DNA from: Sideroxydans sp.
Lineage (GTDB): Bacteria > Pseudomonadota > Gammaproteobacteria > Burkholderiales > Gallionellaceae
Length of the DNA stretch: 64,000 nt
Assembly: GCA_028707175.1 (NCBI GenBank)
Contig: JAQTUV010000006.1
Location: forward strand, 78,369-142,368
Direction of reading: 5' to 3'
This document shows positions 25,444-34,079 of this stretch, one piece after another. Each line of letters starts with the position of its first letter. The first letter of the stretch is position 1. The notes under the pieces were generated by a model. That model saw only the letters and a program-made list of their open reading frames with translations, did no database searches and was not told the DNA's origin. The position numbers and the translations under genes were made by a program.

Positions 25444-26622
25444 TTAGGCCGCACACAAAACGCAGGCAAAACCACCTCCCAATGTTCTGAAGTTGGTGGT
25501 TTGCCCTTGGTATAGGCGTGCGGCGATGAGCTGGATGTGTCCGGCATAGACATAACAACGTACGTCGTACTTCAACGATAAAACTTCCTCTGCCACTTTC
25601 ACGGAGCATTCGCCAGGAACAGCTAGTCGTTGCGCCACGTAATCAGATTGCATGATTTCTTCGAATACACGCTTTGTGACCTTGTCGCCGCGATATGCAC
25701 CTTTACTGCCGTACCCACTCATCGGCTTGAAAAACCATTGTTTGCGGTCTGCCCACCATTGCTCGGCATCTACTGCACGGACAATTTTGGTTTCAGGCAC
25801 ACCTGATAACAGGGCATCGATATTGGGCTGCGACACGCCTTCAGCTCGTAATAATTCAGCATCAGAAAATTGGGCCAATTTGCGCTTGTCCGCATAACGC
25901 TCATAGTGCGTTGGATTGGGAGTTACCACGATTTGATTCATTTCCCACGCAGTGCGGATATGTGGGTAGCGAGTTAGAGCGAAATCGGTCAGGCGGTTAT
26001 AAATTAAATCGATGCGCTGCCCGTCAACGTACAAATTCTCTTCAAGCACATGTAACTTAGCAGGATCAACGATGTAAGCCATGATTCCTGCGCGTGCAAA
26101 CATCTGCTTCGCCAACAAGAATTCTGGATAAAGGAACTGCGCTTCTGGGTTTTCATCCACGATGGCGATTGTCTTCAGCGGCACGTCGCCATGCGCTAAC
26201 CGCCATTCGTTGCGGAACATCTCGATGAAGGTCTGCTCAAGATTCTCACCAGAGATCGAATCAGCGCGCTGGCTTTCGATCAGAAGTGCATTCAGAAATC
26301 CGCCGCCCGCATTGGTATTCACCTCGATGAGGTGCACCCCCTGCTCGTTGACATGAAAGTCATAACCGAAGAACACACCGAGCGCGGTATTCGCTTCCGG
26401 CTTGCCTACCACCTCTTCCACAGCCGCGATGACCGAGCGCATCTTTTCAATCTGTGAGATTTCCAGATTCAAGACCGCGTTCGAAAACAACTGCTGCTGA
26501 ATAGGCGCAATCGCTTCTGCGAACGCACCGCCCTCAAGCGATATCCTGTCGTTAAGTGCTTGCCGATTAATTTCGACAAGCTGGGCTGTCGTTTCTACCA
26601 CTTGTTCGTTATTTGATTCCAA
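25444..26622 (-). CDS. ATP-grasp-like protein of unknown substrate
   Basis: A 392-residue soluble protein with ATP-grasp character: an early GVFFGYDFHVNEQGVHLIEVNTNAGGG block with metal-binding Glu and Asn, a DLIYNRLTDF string, and a late WFFKPMSGYGSKGAYRGDKV lysine/glycine loop. The nucleotide-binding elements appear rearranged relative to the classic order, as in the glutathionylspermidine-synthase-like group. The start is TTG 26622, which overlaps the preceding gene by 14 bases, with GAAGAAAG upstream. The C terminus ends in a cysteine-containing ACVLCAA. It follows the beta-oxidation genes, so a carboxylate substrate is possible, but nothing identifies it. Confidence 0.65.
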   Translation of the reverse strand: MESNNEQVVETTAQLVEINRQALNDRISLEGGAFAEAIAPIQQQLFSNAVLNLEISQIEKMRSVIAAVEEVVGKPEANTALGVFFGYDFHVNEQGVHLIEVNTNAGGGFLNALLIESQRADSISGENLEQTFIEMFRNEWRLAHGDVPLKTIAIVDENPEAQFLYPEFLLAKQMFARAGIMAYIVDPAKLHVLEENLYVDGQRIDLIYNRLTDFALTRYPHIRTAWEMNQIVVTPNPTHYERYADKRKLAQFSDAELLRAEGVSQPNIDALLSGVPETKIVRAVDAEQWWADRKQWFFKPMSGYGSKGAYRGDKVTKRVFEEIMQSDYVAQRLAVPGECSVKVAEEVLSLKYDVRCYVYAGHIQLIAARLYQGQTTNFRTLGGGFACVLCAA

Positions 26623-27181
26623 GCATGTCTTTCTTCAGATCGTTCTGCACCGGATTCTCACCCAGCCATATCTTCAGCAAAGCGCGATTGATGTTCGCAC
26701 CTTCCACCAAACCACGCTCCTTGCCATTGATGGTCACCTTGGTACCCACTGCCGGCACATAATCCAGATAGATCGTGTCGCTGGGACTCACGCCCGAGAC
26801 TGAATCAAAGATCGCATAGAACTTCTTCATCCCTGCGTCGATGGTGGTCAGTTCTGCCGGGCTGTGGTTCGCTTCGATGGCGTCTTTGAAGGCATTCAAC
26901 AACTTCTCCGACTTCATACCGTACAACATGTGCAATGCCACACGTTTCGCACCCGCATCGGCGAACACCACATCGGCGCTATTCGTGGTCTTGCCCAGAT
27001 ACAGCGCTGCGACATACACATCGATGATCACCCTGACACGCGTCCCCGCACCGTTCAATTGCAGCGAAGCACCACCCACCTGCGCCGTATCGGGCACGTT
27101 CACATCACCGACGAAACGCGCATGTGCATTCAAGCTCAACAACAGACCACAGAACAACACGAGTAATTTATTCATTTTCAT
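26609..27181 (-). CDS. chalcone isomerase-like exported protein
   Basis: A 190-residue protein with a signal peptide (cleavage after AHA, about residue 21) and a domain of the bacterial chalcone-isomerase-like family: VGGASLQLNGAGTRVRVIIDVYVAALYLG, then a helical part and a C-terminal GANINRALLKIWLGENP. Plant relatives bind fatty acids, and bacterial members are thought to be periplasmic and non-catalytic for flavonoids. It lies eight bases after the thiolase gene, which fits a lipid-linked role. Confidence 0.85.
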   Translation of the reverse strand: MKMNKLLVLFCGLLLSLNAHARFVGDVNVPDTAQVGGASLQLNGAGTRVRVIIDVYVAALYLGKTTNSADVVFADAGAKRVALHMLYGMKSEKLLNAFKDAIEANHSPAELTTIDAGMKKFYAIFDSVSGVSPSDTIYLDYVPAVGTKVTINGKERGLVEGANINRALLKIWLGENPVQNDLKKDMLGIK

Positions 27182-27189
27182 CCCTTCAC

Positions 27190-28389
27190 TTAAAGTGCTT
27201 CAAAGACACCCGCTGCGCCCATACCCGTGCCGATACACATCGTCACCATGCCGTACTTCTGTTTGCGGCGACGCAATCCATGTAGCAAAGTCGCCGTACG
27301 GATCGCCCCAGTTGCACCGAGTGGGTGACCCAAGGCGATGGCTCCACCCAGTGGATTGACGATCTCTGGGTTCAAACCAAGGTCACCGATGACTGCCAAC
27401 GACTGAGCGGCGAACGCTTCATTGAGTTCGATCCAATCCATCTGATTCAGATTCAATCCCGCCACCTTCAACGCACGTGGGATCGCCTCTTTCGGGCCAA
27501 TCCCCATAATCTCGGGCGGTACACCCGCCACGCTGAAGCTGTGGAACTTGCCGATAGGGGTGAGGTTATAACGCTTCAATGCAGCTTCGCTACACAACAA
27601 CACCGCGCCAGCACCATCCGACATCTGCGAACTGTTGCCCGCCGTCACCGAGCCTTTTTGCGCGAACACCGTCTTCAATTTTCCCAATGCTTCTAGGGTT
27701 GTATCGGCACGCGGGCCTTCGTCTTGCACCACATCACGCGCCTTGATCTTTACTTCGCGCGTGTTCATGTCCGGCACATGATCAGCGAGATGGTATGGCG
27801 TGATCTCATCTTTGAATTCGCCATTATTGAATGCCGCGATAGCACGCTGATGGCTCTGCAAAGCGAAAGCATCCTGCGCCTCGCGCGACACCTTCCACCG
27901 CTCCGCCACCTTCTCCGCCGTCAGGCCCATGCCGTATGCGATGCCGTAGTGCTCGTTCTTGGCGAAGATGGCGGGATTGAATGCGATCTTGTTGCCCATC
28001 ATCGGCACCATGCTCATGCTCTCCACACCTGCCGCGATCATCACATCCGCCTCGCCCAGACGGATACGATCCGCCGCCAGTGCCACTGCTTGCACACCGG
28101 AAGAACAGAAACGGTTGATGGTCATGCCCGGCACCGTGTTGGGCAACCCCGCCAACAACAGCGAGATACGCGCCACATTCATTCCCTGCTCCGCCTCAGG
28201 CATCGCACAACCGACGATCACATCGCCGATGCTCGCCGGATCAAGCGAAGGCGCTTGCGCCATCACCGCCTTCAACACATGCGCCAGCAGATCATCCGGT
28301 CGCGTGTTGCGGAACATGCCGCGTGGCGCTTTACCGACGGGTGTACGCGTAGCGGCGACGATGTAGGCTTCTTGGACTTGTTTGCTCAT
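27190..28389 (-). CDS. fadA: acetyl-CoA acyltransferase (thiolase)
   Basis: A 399-residue thiolase that cleaves 3-ketoacyl-CoA in the last step of beta-oxidation. The acyl-accepting cysteine is C95 in INRFCSSGVQA. The conserved GHPLGATGAIR and the second cysteine motif MCIGTGMGAA are near the C terminus. The start at 28389 (MSKQVQEAY) is chosen over an upstream in-frame ATG because AAGGAGA lies just before it. It is ten bases after the dehydrogenase/hydratase gene and surely in the same operon. Confidence 0.95.
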   Translation of the reverse strand: MSKQVQEAYIVAATRTPVGKAPRGMFRNTRPDDLLAHVLKAVMAQAPSLDPASIGDVIVGCAMPEAEQGMNVARISLLLAGLPNTVPGMTINRFCSSGVQAVALAADRIRLGEADVMIAAGVESMSMVPMMGNKIAFNPAIFAKNEHYGIAYGMGLTAEKVAERWKVSREAQDAFALQSHQRAIAAFNNGEFKDEITPYHLADHVPDMNTREVKIKARDVVQDEGPRADTTLEALGKLKTVFAQKGSVTAGNSSQMSDGAGAVLLCSEAALKRYNLTPIGKFHSFSVAGVPPEIMGIGPKEAIPRALKVAGLNLNQMDWIELNEAFAAQSLAVIGDLGLNPEIVNPLGGAIALGHPLGATGAIRTATLLHGLRRRKQKYGMVTMCIGTGMGAAGVFEAL

Positions 28390-28399
28390 GTTCGTCTCC

Positions 28400-30877
28400 T
28401 TAATTACGCAGTGGTTTGCCACTCTTCAACATATATTCGATCCTTGCCTGCGTCTTCTCGGTCGCCAGCAGTTCCATGAAGTTCTTGCGTTCCAAGTCGA
28501 GCAGCCATGTCTCGTCCACTAGACTACCCGCTTCCACATCTCCGCCGCACATGCTCTCGGCCACGCGGCAGCCGATGTTGTAGTCGTGTTCGGAGATGAA
28601 GCCGCCTTCGAGCATGTTCAACATGGATGCCTTGAAGGTGGCGATGCTGGTACGGCCTGCCACGGGGATCTGATGTTGATGCAAGGGTGGGCGGTAGGCC
28701 GTGGCATTGAGCGCTTTGGCCTCTTCTTTGGCGATGTGTAGCAACTCGAATTTATTGAGGACGATGCGATCCGAGGGACGCAGGTAACCCATCTCACGCG
28801 CCATCTCTGCACTCTTGGCGACTTCGCCCATGGCGATGTGTTGGAAGTAGCGTTTCAATATCGGGAAGATGTCGCCACCTCTTGCTTCGGCAGCGGCACG
28901 TTGAGCCATCTCTTTACAGCCACCGCCTGCGGGTAACAGCCCCACACCCACTTCGACGAGGCCGATGTAACTTTCCAGCGTGGCGACGATACGTGTGCAG
29001 TGGATAGAGAATTCGCAACCGCCGCCTAGTGCCAAGCCATCTACAGCAGCGATGGTAGGTACTTGAGCATATTTGAGACGCATCGAGGTCTGTTGGAACT
29101 TGGCTACTACCTCTTCGACCTTGGGCACATTGCCAGTCGCTGCGTTGAACAGATCGCCCATGCCACCACCACCGGCTGCGGTGTATTTCACACGACTCAC
29201 TGCACCTTTGAGTTTGCCGAATAGACCAGACTCTGCTGGCGTCTCTTGCACGCCTTGCATCAACTGCAACAGATTCGCACCCGCAGAGAACGGCGCTTCG
29301 GTTTGCCAGATAACGAGTGCGCTGAAGTTTGCTTCGGCTTCGTCCACCGCGCGCAACACGCCATCCAGCACTTCGTTGTTGACGGTGTGCATCTTGCTCT
29401 TGAAGCTGAGGATGCCGATATCATCGCCCATGTGCCACATACGTACTTCGTCGGTCTCGAACACGGTCTCGCCATAGTGGTGCGTCTCACCTTGCAGCGC
29501 ATCGGGGAAGAGTTGACGGCGATAGACGGGAAGTGTCGAACGAGGTTGATCGTTCTGACTGGTGGGCGAGAATGAACCTTGCTCAGAATGAACACCGGTA
29601 CGCGATGGCGCAGTCACCCAGAACGGCAACGGCGCACTCGCCATCGCTTTGCCTGCGGCGATGTCGGCATTGATCCAGCCCGCCACTTGTTGCCAGCCCG
29701 CCGCTTGCCAGATTTCGAACGGGCCTTTGTCCCAACCGAATCCCCAGCGCACGGCAAAATCGACATCGCGCGCATTGTTGGCGATGTCGCCCAGATGTAG
29801 TGCGCAGTAGTGGAACACGTCACGGAAAGTAGCCCACAAGAACTGCGCCTGTGGGTGTGGGTTCAAGCGCAAGCCTGCGAGCTTCTTAGCCCAGTCACGT
29901 TCACGCAGAATATCTTTGACGCCATCGTCCACCTTCGCATCGGATAGTCGATATTCCTTGGTGTGCAGATCCAGCACATGGATCTCTTTGCCGATCTTTT
30001 GGTAGATGCCGCGTTTGGTCTTCTGCCCCAGCGAACCCTGTTCGATCAGATACTGGAACCAACTCGGCAACTCATAATGCTTGTGCCACGGATCTTCGCT
30101 GAGGTTATCGCGCATGGTGTTGACCACGTGTGCGAACACATCGAGACCAACCACATCGAGCGTGCGGAAGGTGGCACTCTTGGGTCGACCAAGATAACGG
30201 CCAGTCAGTGCATCCACCATATCGAAGCCAAGATTGAACGCCGCCGCATGATGCTTGGTGGCGATCATAGAGAACACCCCGATGCGATTGGCAATAAAGT
30301 TAGGCGTGTCTTTTGCGCGCACAACACCTTTGCCTACGGTGGAGACGAGGAAGGTCTCCAGTTGATCGAGCAATCCCGCTTCTGTACCTTTGCACGGAAT
30401 AAGTTCGACCAAGTGCATGTAGCGTGGAGGATTGAAGAAGTGGATGCCGCAGAAACGATGACGCAGATTCTCAGGAAAGGCTTCGGCCAGTTTGTTGATG
30501 GAAAGACCGGAGGTGTTGGTCGCGAAGATGGCATTCGCATTCACAAACGGCGCGACCTTGCGATACAGGTCAGACTTCCAATCGATGCGTTCAGCGATGG
30601 CTTCGATGATGAGGTCGCAATCGCGCAATTTCTCCAGATGCTGGTCGTAGTTCGCAGCTTGGATGTAGCTGAGTTTGTTCGGGCTAGCGATAGGCGCGGG
30701 GTCGAGCTTCTTGAGACCATCAAGCGCTTTGTTCACGTTGCCGTTCGGATCGCCCTCTTTTGCCGGCAACTCGAACAACAAGGTCTCCACATTGGCATTC
30801 ACCAGATGCGCGGCTATCTGCGCACCCATCACACCTGCACCTAGAACTGCGACTTTACGGATCTGTAATGTGCTCAT
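28400..30877 (-). CDS. 3-hydroxyacyl-CoA dehydrogenase/enoyl-CoA hydratase fusion
   Basis: An 825-residue bifunctional beta-oxidation enzyme. The NAD-binding dehydrogenase comes first (VAVLGAGVMGAQIAAHL at residues about 8-25, then the dehydrogenase C-terminal domains to about 400). The crotonase-type hydratase is in the second half, with an oxyanion-hole region AFSAGANLLQL and ALGGGCEFSIHC. This order is the reverse of FadB/FadJ and resembles FadN-type proteins. The start is ATG 30877 with GGAGG upstream. The partner thiolase follows directly. Confidence 0.93.
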   Translation of the reverse strand: MSTLQIRKVAVLGAGVMGAQIAAHLVNANVETLLFELPAKEGDPNGNVNKALDGLKKLDPAPIASPNKLSYIQAANYDQHLEKLRDCDLIIEAIAERIDWKSDLYRKVAPFVNANAIFATNTSGLSINKLAEAFPENLRHRFCGIHFFNPPRYMHLVELIPCKGTEAGLLDQLETFLVSTVGKGVVRAKDTPNFIANRIGVFSMIATKHHAAAFNLGFDMVDALTGRYLGRPKSATFRTLDVVGLDVFAHVVNTMRDNLSEDPWHKHYELPSWFQYLIEQGSLGQKTKRGIYQKIGKEIHVLDLHTKEYRLSDAKVDDGVKDILRERDWAKKLAGLRLNPHPQAQFLWATFRDVFHYCALHLGDIANNARDVDFAVRWGFGWDKGPFEIWQAAGWQQVAGWINADIAAGKAMASAPLPFWVTAPSRTGVHSEQGSFSPTSQNDQPRSTLPVYRRQLFPDALQGETHHYGETVFETDEVRMWHMGDDIGILSFKSKMHTVNNEVLDGVLRAVDEAEANFSALVIWQTEAPFSAGANLLQLMQGVQETPAESGLFGKLKGAVSRVKYTAAGGGGMGDLFNAATGNVPKVEEVVAKFQQTSMRLKYAQVPTIAAVDGLALGGGCEFSIHCTRIVATLESYIGLVEVGVGLLPAGGGCKEMAQRAAAEARGGDIFPILKRYFQHIAMGEVAKSAEMAREMGYLRPSDRIVLNKFELLHIAKEEAKALNATAYRPPLHQHQIPVAGRTSIATFKASMLNMLEGGFISEHDYNIGCRVAESMCGGDVEAGSLVDETWLLDLERKNFMELLATEKTQARIEYMLKSGKPLRN

Positions 30878-30905
30878 CAAAACCTCCAGTTGAGTCTGTC
30901 AAAGT

Positions 30906-31018
30906 CCCTCTCCCGTGGACGGGAGAGGGGTTGGGGTGAGGGTGTTGGAGACACAATATTTCTTGGTTGCACCCACAGCCCCTCATCCCCAGCCCTTCTC
31001 CCGCCTGCGGGAGAAGGG
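30906..31018. repeat. REP-like inverted pair (BIME-like)
   Basis: Two GC-rich palindromes lie in opposite orientation: CCCTCTCCCGT/ACGGGAGAGGG (30906-30929) followed by TTGGGGTGAGGG, and the mirror copy CCCTCATCCCC with CCCTTCTCCCGC/GCGGGAGAAGGG (30993-31018). Copies of the same family occur near 37.6, 43.6, 45.0 and 46.7 kb. Here it fills the gap between two operon genes and may act as an mRNA stabiliser or attenuator. Confidence 0.85.
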
Positions 31019-31028
31019 AGTTGTTTCT

Positions 31029-31427
31029 CTAAGCTTCCGGCGGCACCGGACGCGGTTTACGTTCATCACTCACTGCGACATAGGTCAGTTGCGCCTCAGT
31101 CACTTTGTGGCAAGTCGGATTCTCGGGGTCACGCTGCACATAGACTTCCACATCCACCGTGATGGAGGTGTTGCCCACCTTCACGATTTGCGTATAGAAA
31201 CTCACGATGTCGCCCACGAAGATGGGTTGTTTGAATATGAAGGAATTCACCGCAACCGTGGCGACTCTGCCACGTGCGCGATGCACCGCAGGAATGCTAC
31301 CCGCTACATCCACCTGCCCCATCAACCATCCGCCAAAGATGTCGCCCGTGTAATTAGCATCCGACGGCATAGCTGCCACACGCAAGGTGGGCTGGCGATC
31401 AGGTAAAGTCGTGATCGGTGTTGTCAT
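31029..31427 (-). CDS. acyl-CoA thioesterase (hotdog fold, YciA-like)
   Basis: A 132-residue hotdog-fold thioesterase. The NYTGDIFGGWLMGQVDVAGSIPA string carries the catalytic aspartate and helix of the YciA/BACH family, and the FKQPIFVGDIVSFYTQI strand follows. It hydrolyses acyl-CoA to free acid and CoA. It starts three bases after the acyl-CoA synthetase stop, so it may balance CoA pools during beta-oxidation. The C-terminal tail is proline-rich and short. Confidence 0.92.
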   Translation of the reverse strand: MTTPITTLPDRQPTLRVAAMPSDANYTGDIFGGWLMGQVDVAGSIPAVHRARGRVATVAVNSFIFKQPIFVGDIVSFYTQIVKVGNTSITVDVEVYVQRDPENPTCHKVTEAQLTYVAVSDERKPRPVPPEA

Positions 31428-31430
31428 CTC

Positions 31431-33233
31431 TTAGTGCCCTTTATATAGTTCGTCTATCTGGGTCGTGAACATCTCGACCACTTTGTTACGCTTCAAACTC
31501 AATTTTGGCGTGAGCAAGCCGTTGTCGATGGTCCATGGGTCGCGCAACAACAAAACACGATTCACCTTGGCATACGCAGGGAAGCTACTCAGATTGCGCG
31601 CGATGCGACGCAACACTTTCGCTTCCACTTTACTGTCGGTAAGCGACTCGGGCATGTCAGGATGAATGCCCATCTTCTCCGCGATCGCCTTCCACGTATC
31701 TGGATTCAGCACAGCCAACGCCACCAAGTAAGGTTTGCCTTCGCCATGCAGCATCACTTGATCGATCAATGGGTCGGTCAGGATGGACGCTTCCATGTCT
31801 GCCGGAGGGAATTTTTCGCCGTTCGCCAGCACGATGATCTCTTTCAGACGTCCGGTGATATAGACATGCCCCGTCTCGCTGATGCGCGCAACGTCACCCG
31901 AGTTGAGCCAACCGTCATCATCCAGCACCGCCTTGGTCGCCTCTGGGTTGTTCCAGTAACCCATCATCACGTTCGGCCCTTTGATGAGCAGCGCGTTCTG
32001 AGGCCCCAGCTTCACCTGCACACCGCGTATCGGTTGTCCGACGCTATCGGGGAAGTTGTTGTTCAGCTTGTTACCCGTTGCGATGGGGCTGGTCTCGGTC
32101 ATGCCGAAGCCTTGCACCACTGGCAAGCCCAGCCCAACGAAGGTATGCGAGATTTCAGCCGTCAACGCAGCGCCGCCGCTCACAGCCGTGCGCAGACGAC
32201 CACCCAACCTATCCATCAACTTCTGCGCCACCAACTTCTGCAAGATCGGCCACAACAAGAACGAGAGCTTCCAACCACCGCGCCCTTGGTCGCGCAGGAA
32301 ACGCGCCCAACCCACTTCCACCGCCAACAAGAACAGCTTCTTGCGGATGGCCGGACCTTCATCCAACTTGGCATGCAGCGCCGCATAGATGCGCTCGTAG
32401 ATGCGCGGCACCGAGATGAGGATGCTCGGCTTGATAGTTTGCAGGTCTTCCGACAACAGCGGGATGGAACGTGCGTATGCCACGGTCGCACCCGTCATCA
32501 CTTGCAAGTAGTAACCACAGGTACGCTCAAAGGTGTGCGACAAAGGCAGGAAGGACAGCAGTAAGTCATCGGGATAAATGACGAACGTACCCAGTGCGGC
32601 GTGGGTGTTGCTCAGCATGTTGTTATGACTGAGCATCACGCCTTTGGGTTTGCCGGTCGTGCCCGAGGTGTAGATGATGCTGGCGAGTTCACCGATCTGA
32701 GTCGGCACAGGGGCTTGCAAGGTCGCGCTCGCAGGCAAGTAACTACTTGAACCAACGAGGCGTGGCTCGTTATGTGCAAAGGTATCGAGCGCGATGAAAC
32801 GCTGCACACAGCCCATCTGCCCAACCACGTTACTCAATTCTTTCCACTGGTCTGCCGTCTCGAACAACACGACCTTGCACTGCGAATCATTGACGATGTA
32901 AGCGATGTTCTCTGCTCGATCTACGGTGTACAGCGGCACGGTGATCAATCCTAAAGACATCGCCGCCTGATCGAAGATGACCCACTGCGGGCAGTTGCGC
33001 AACATCAAGGCGACGCGGTCACCTTTGGCTAACCCTTCTTTCGCCAACGCCGCCTGCCAGCGTGCCACTTCCGCCAGCATCTGCTTCCACGTCAGCGATA
33101 TCCACGCACTCTTGCTGTTGTCGAAATAGCGGTAAGCCTCTTTGTCGGGCGAGTGTTTGACTCGCTCAAGGAATAATCCGTGCAAAGTACCCGCTTGTTC
33201 TGGGGTGATCGCATCTTCGGTATGTGTCGTCAT
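31431..33233 (-). CDS. fadD: long-chain acyl-CoA synthetase
   Basis: A 600-residue AMP-forming fatty acid CoA ligase. The P-loop-like motif IIYTSGTTGKPKGVMLSH is at about residues 188-205. VVQGFGMTETSP lies near 370 and GDVARISETGHVYITGRLKEII near 445-465. Its length and motifs are closer to the FadD15/ACSBG long-chain group than to E. coli FadD. GGGAGATAAAA precedes the ATG. It activates fatty acids for entry into the pathway encoded by its neighbours. Confidence 0.94.
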   Translation of the reverse strand: MTTHTEDAITPEQAGTLHGLFLERVKHSPDKEAYRYFDNSKSAWISLTWKQMLAEVARWQAALAKEGLAKGDRVALMLRNCPQWVIFDQAAMSLGLITVPLYTVDRAENIAYIVNDSQCKVVLFETADQWKELSNVVGQMGCVQRFIALDTFAHNEPRLVGSSSYLPASATLQAPVPTQIGELASIIYTSGTTGKPKGVMLSHNNMLSNTHAALGTFVIYPDDLLLSFLPLSHTFERTCGYYLQVMTGATVAYARSIPLLSEDLQTIKPSILISVPRIYERIYAALHAKLDEGPAIRKKLFLLAVEVGWARFLRDQGRGGWKLSFLLWPILQKLVAQKLMDRLGGRLRTAVSGGAALTAEISHTFVGLGLPVVQGFGMTETSPIATGNKLNNNFPDSVGQPIRGVQVKLGPQNALLIKGPNVMMGYWNNPEATKAVLDDDGWLNSGDVARISETGHVYITGRLKEIIVLANGEKFPPADMEASILTDPLIDQVMLHGEGKPYLVALAVLNPDTWKAIAEKMGIHPDMPESLTDSKVEAKVLRRIARNLSSFPAYAKVNRVLLLRDPWTIDNGLLTPKLSLKRNKVVEMFTTQIDELYKGH

Positions 33234-33257
33234 TTTTATCTCCCTTTTTTTGACGTA

Positions 33258-34079
33258 CTAATCGAGGAACAGGTCTTTGAACGGTGGAACACTTGGATCA
33301 AGTGCGTAAGATGAGAAATCAGTGATGCCGGACTCGCGCAACACGTCTTCATCGATAAAGAAGTTGCCACTACACATCGCGCTGTCGCGCATCAGGATGG
33401 CATGCGCCGCATCCGCCATGATGGCCGGTTTGCGTGAAGCACGCAGGATGGCTTCGGGGAAATTGAATTCGATGGCAGCAGTCGCAATGGTGGTGCGCGG
33501 CCACAGCGCATTGAAGGCGATACCTTCGGATGCAAACTCTTTCGCCATTCCCAACATCACCATACTCATGCCGAATTTAGACATGGTGTAGGCGACATGC
33601 GGCGCGAACCACTTTGCCTGCATATCCAGTGGTGGTGACAGTGCCAGCACATGCGGATTCACCGCATTTTTCAGATGCGGGATACATGCTTGTGAAGTGA
33701 GGAAGGTCGCACGCATGTTCACATCCCACATCAGATCGAGACGTTTAGCGGGCGTTTGCAAAGTCGAGGTAAGTTGGATGGCGCTGGCGTTGTTGACCAA
33801 CACGTCGATACCGCCGAAATGGGCGACCGCCTGCGCGACAGCCGCTGCGATGGCATTCTCATCACGCACGTCCATCTGGATCGCCAACGCCTGCCCACCC
33901 GCTGCAATCACCTCCTCGGCGACTGAGTGGATAGTGCCCGGCAACTTAGGATGCGGATCGACAGTCTTGCCCGTGATGATGACCTTTGCGCCATCCCGCG
34001 CACAACGCAGTGCGATTTCACGACCGATACCACGACTGGAGCCAGTGATGAAGACGACCTTGTCGCGCAGGTCGCTCAT
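33258..34079 (-). CDS. short-chain dehydrogenase/reductase (HSDL2-like)
   Basis: A 273-residue SDR enzyme with the cofactor motif VFITGSSRGIGREIA at residues 8-22, NNAS near 91 and the catalytic YTMSK. It resembles the HSDL2-type SDRs often found in fatty acid operons, with no C-terminal sterol-carrier domain. Its ATG overlaps the fadE stop as ATGA. The substrate is unknown; a 3-hydroxyacyl or related lipid is likely from context. Confidence 0.92.
   Translation of the reverse strand: MSDLRDKVVFITGSSRGIGREIALRCARDGAKVIITGKTVDPHPKLPGTIHSVAEEVIAAGGQALAIQMDVRDENAIAAAVAQAVAHFGGIDVLVNNASAIQLTSTLQTPAKRLDLMWDVNMRATFLTSQACIPHLKNAVNPHVLALSPPLDMQAKWFAPHVAYTMSKFGMSMVMLGMAKEFASEGIAFNALWPRTTIATAAIEFNFPEAILRASRKPAIMADAAHAILMRDSAMCSGNFFIDEDVLRESGITDFSSYALDPSVPPFKDLFLD

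Noticed and set aside
27724..30844. Rightward frames of 251 and 293 codons opposite the thiolase and dehydrogenase genes
   Set aside because: Both are antisense to well-supported beta-oxidation genes and show no domain or start signal.
30878..30880. TTG one codon before the dehydrogenase/hydratase ATG as the start
   Set aside because: The ATG at 30877 has GGAGG at a better distance, so the TTG is not needed.
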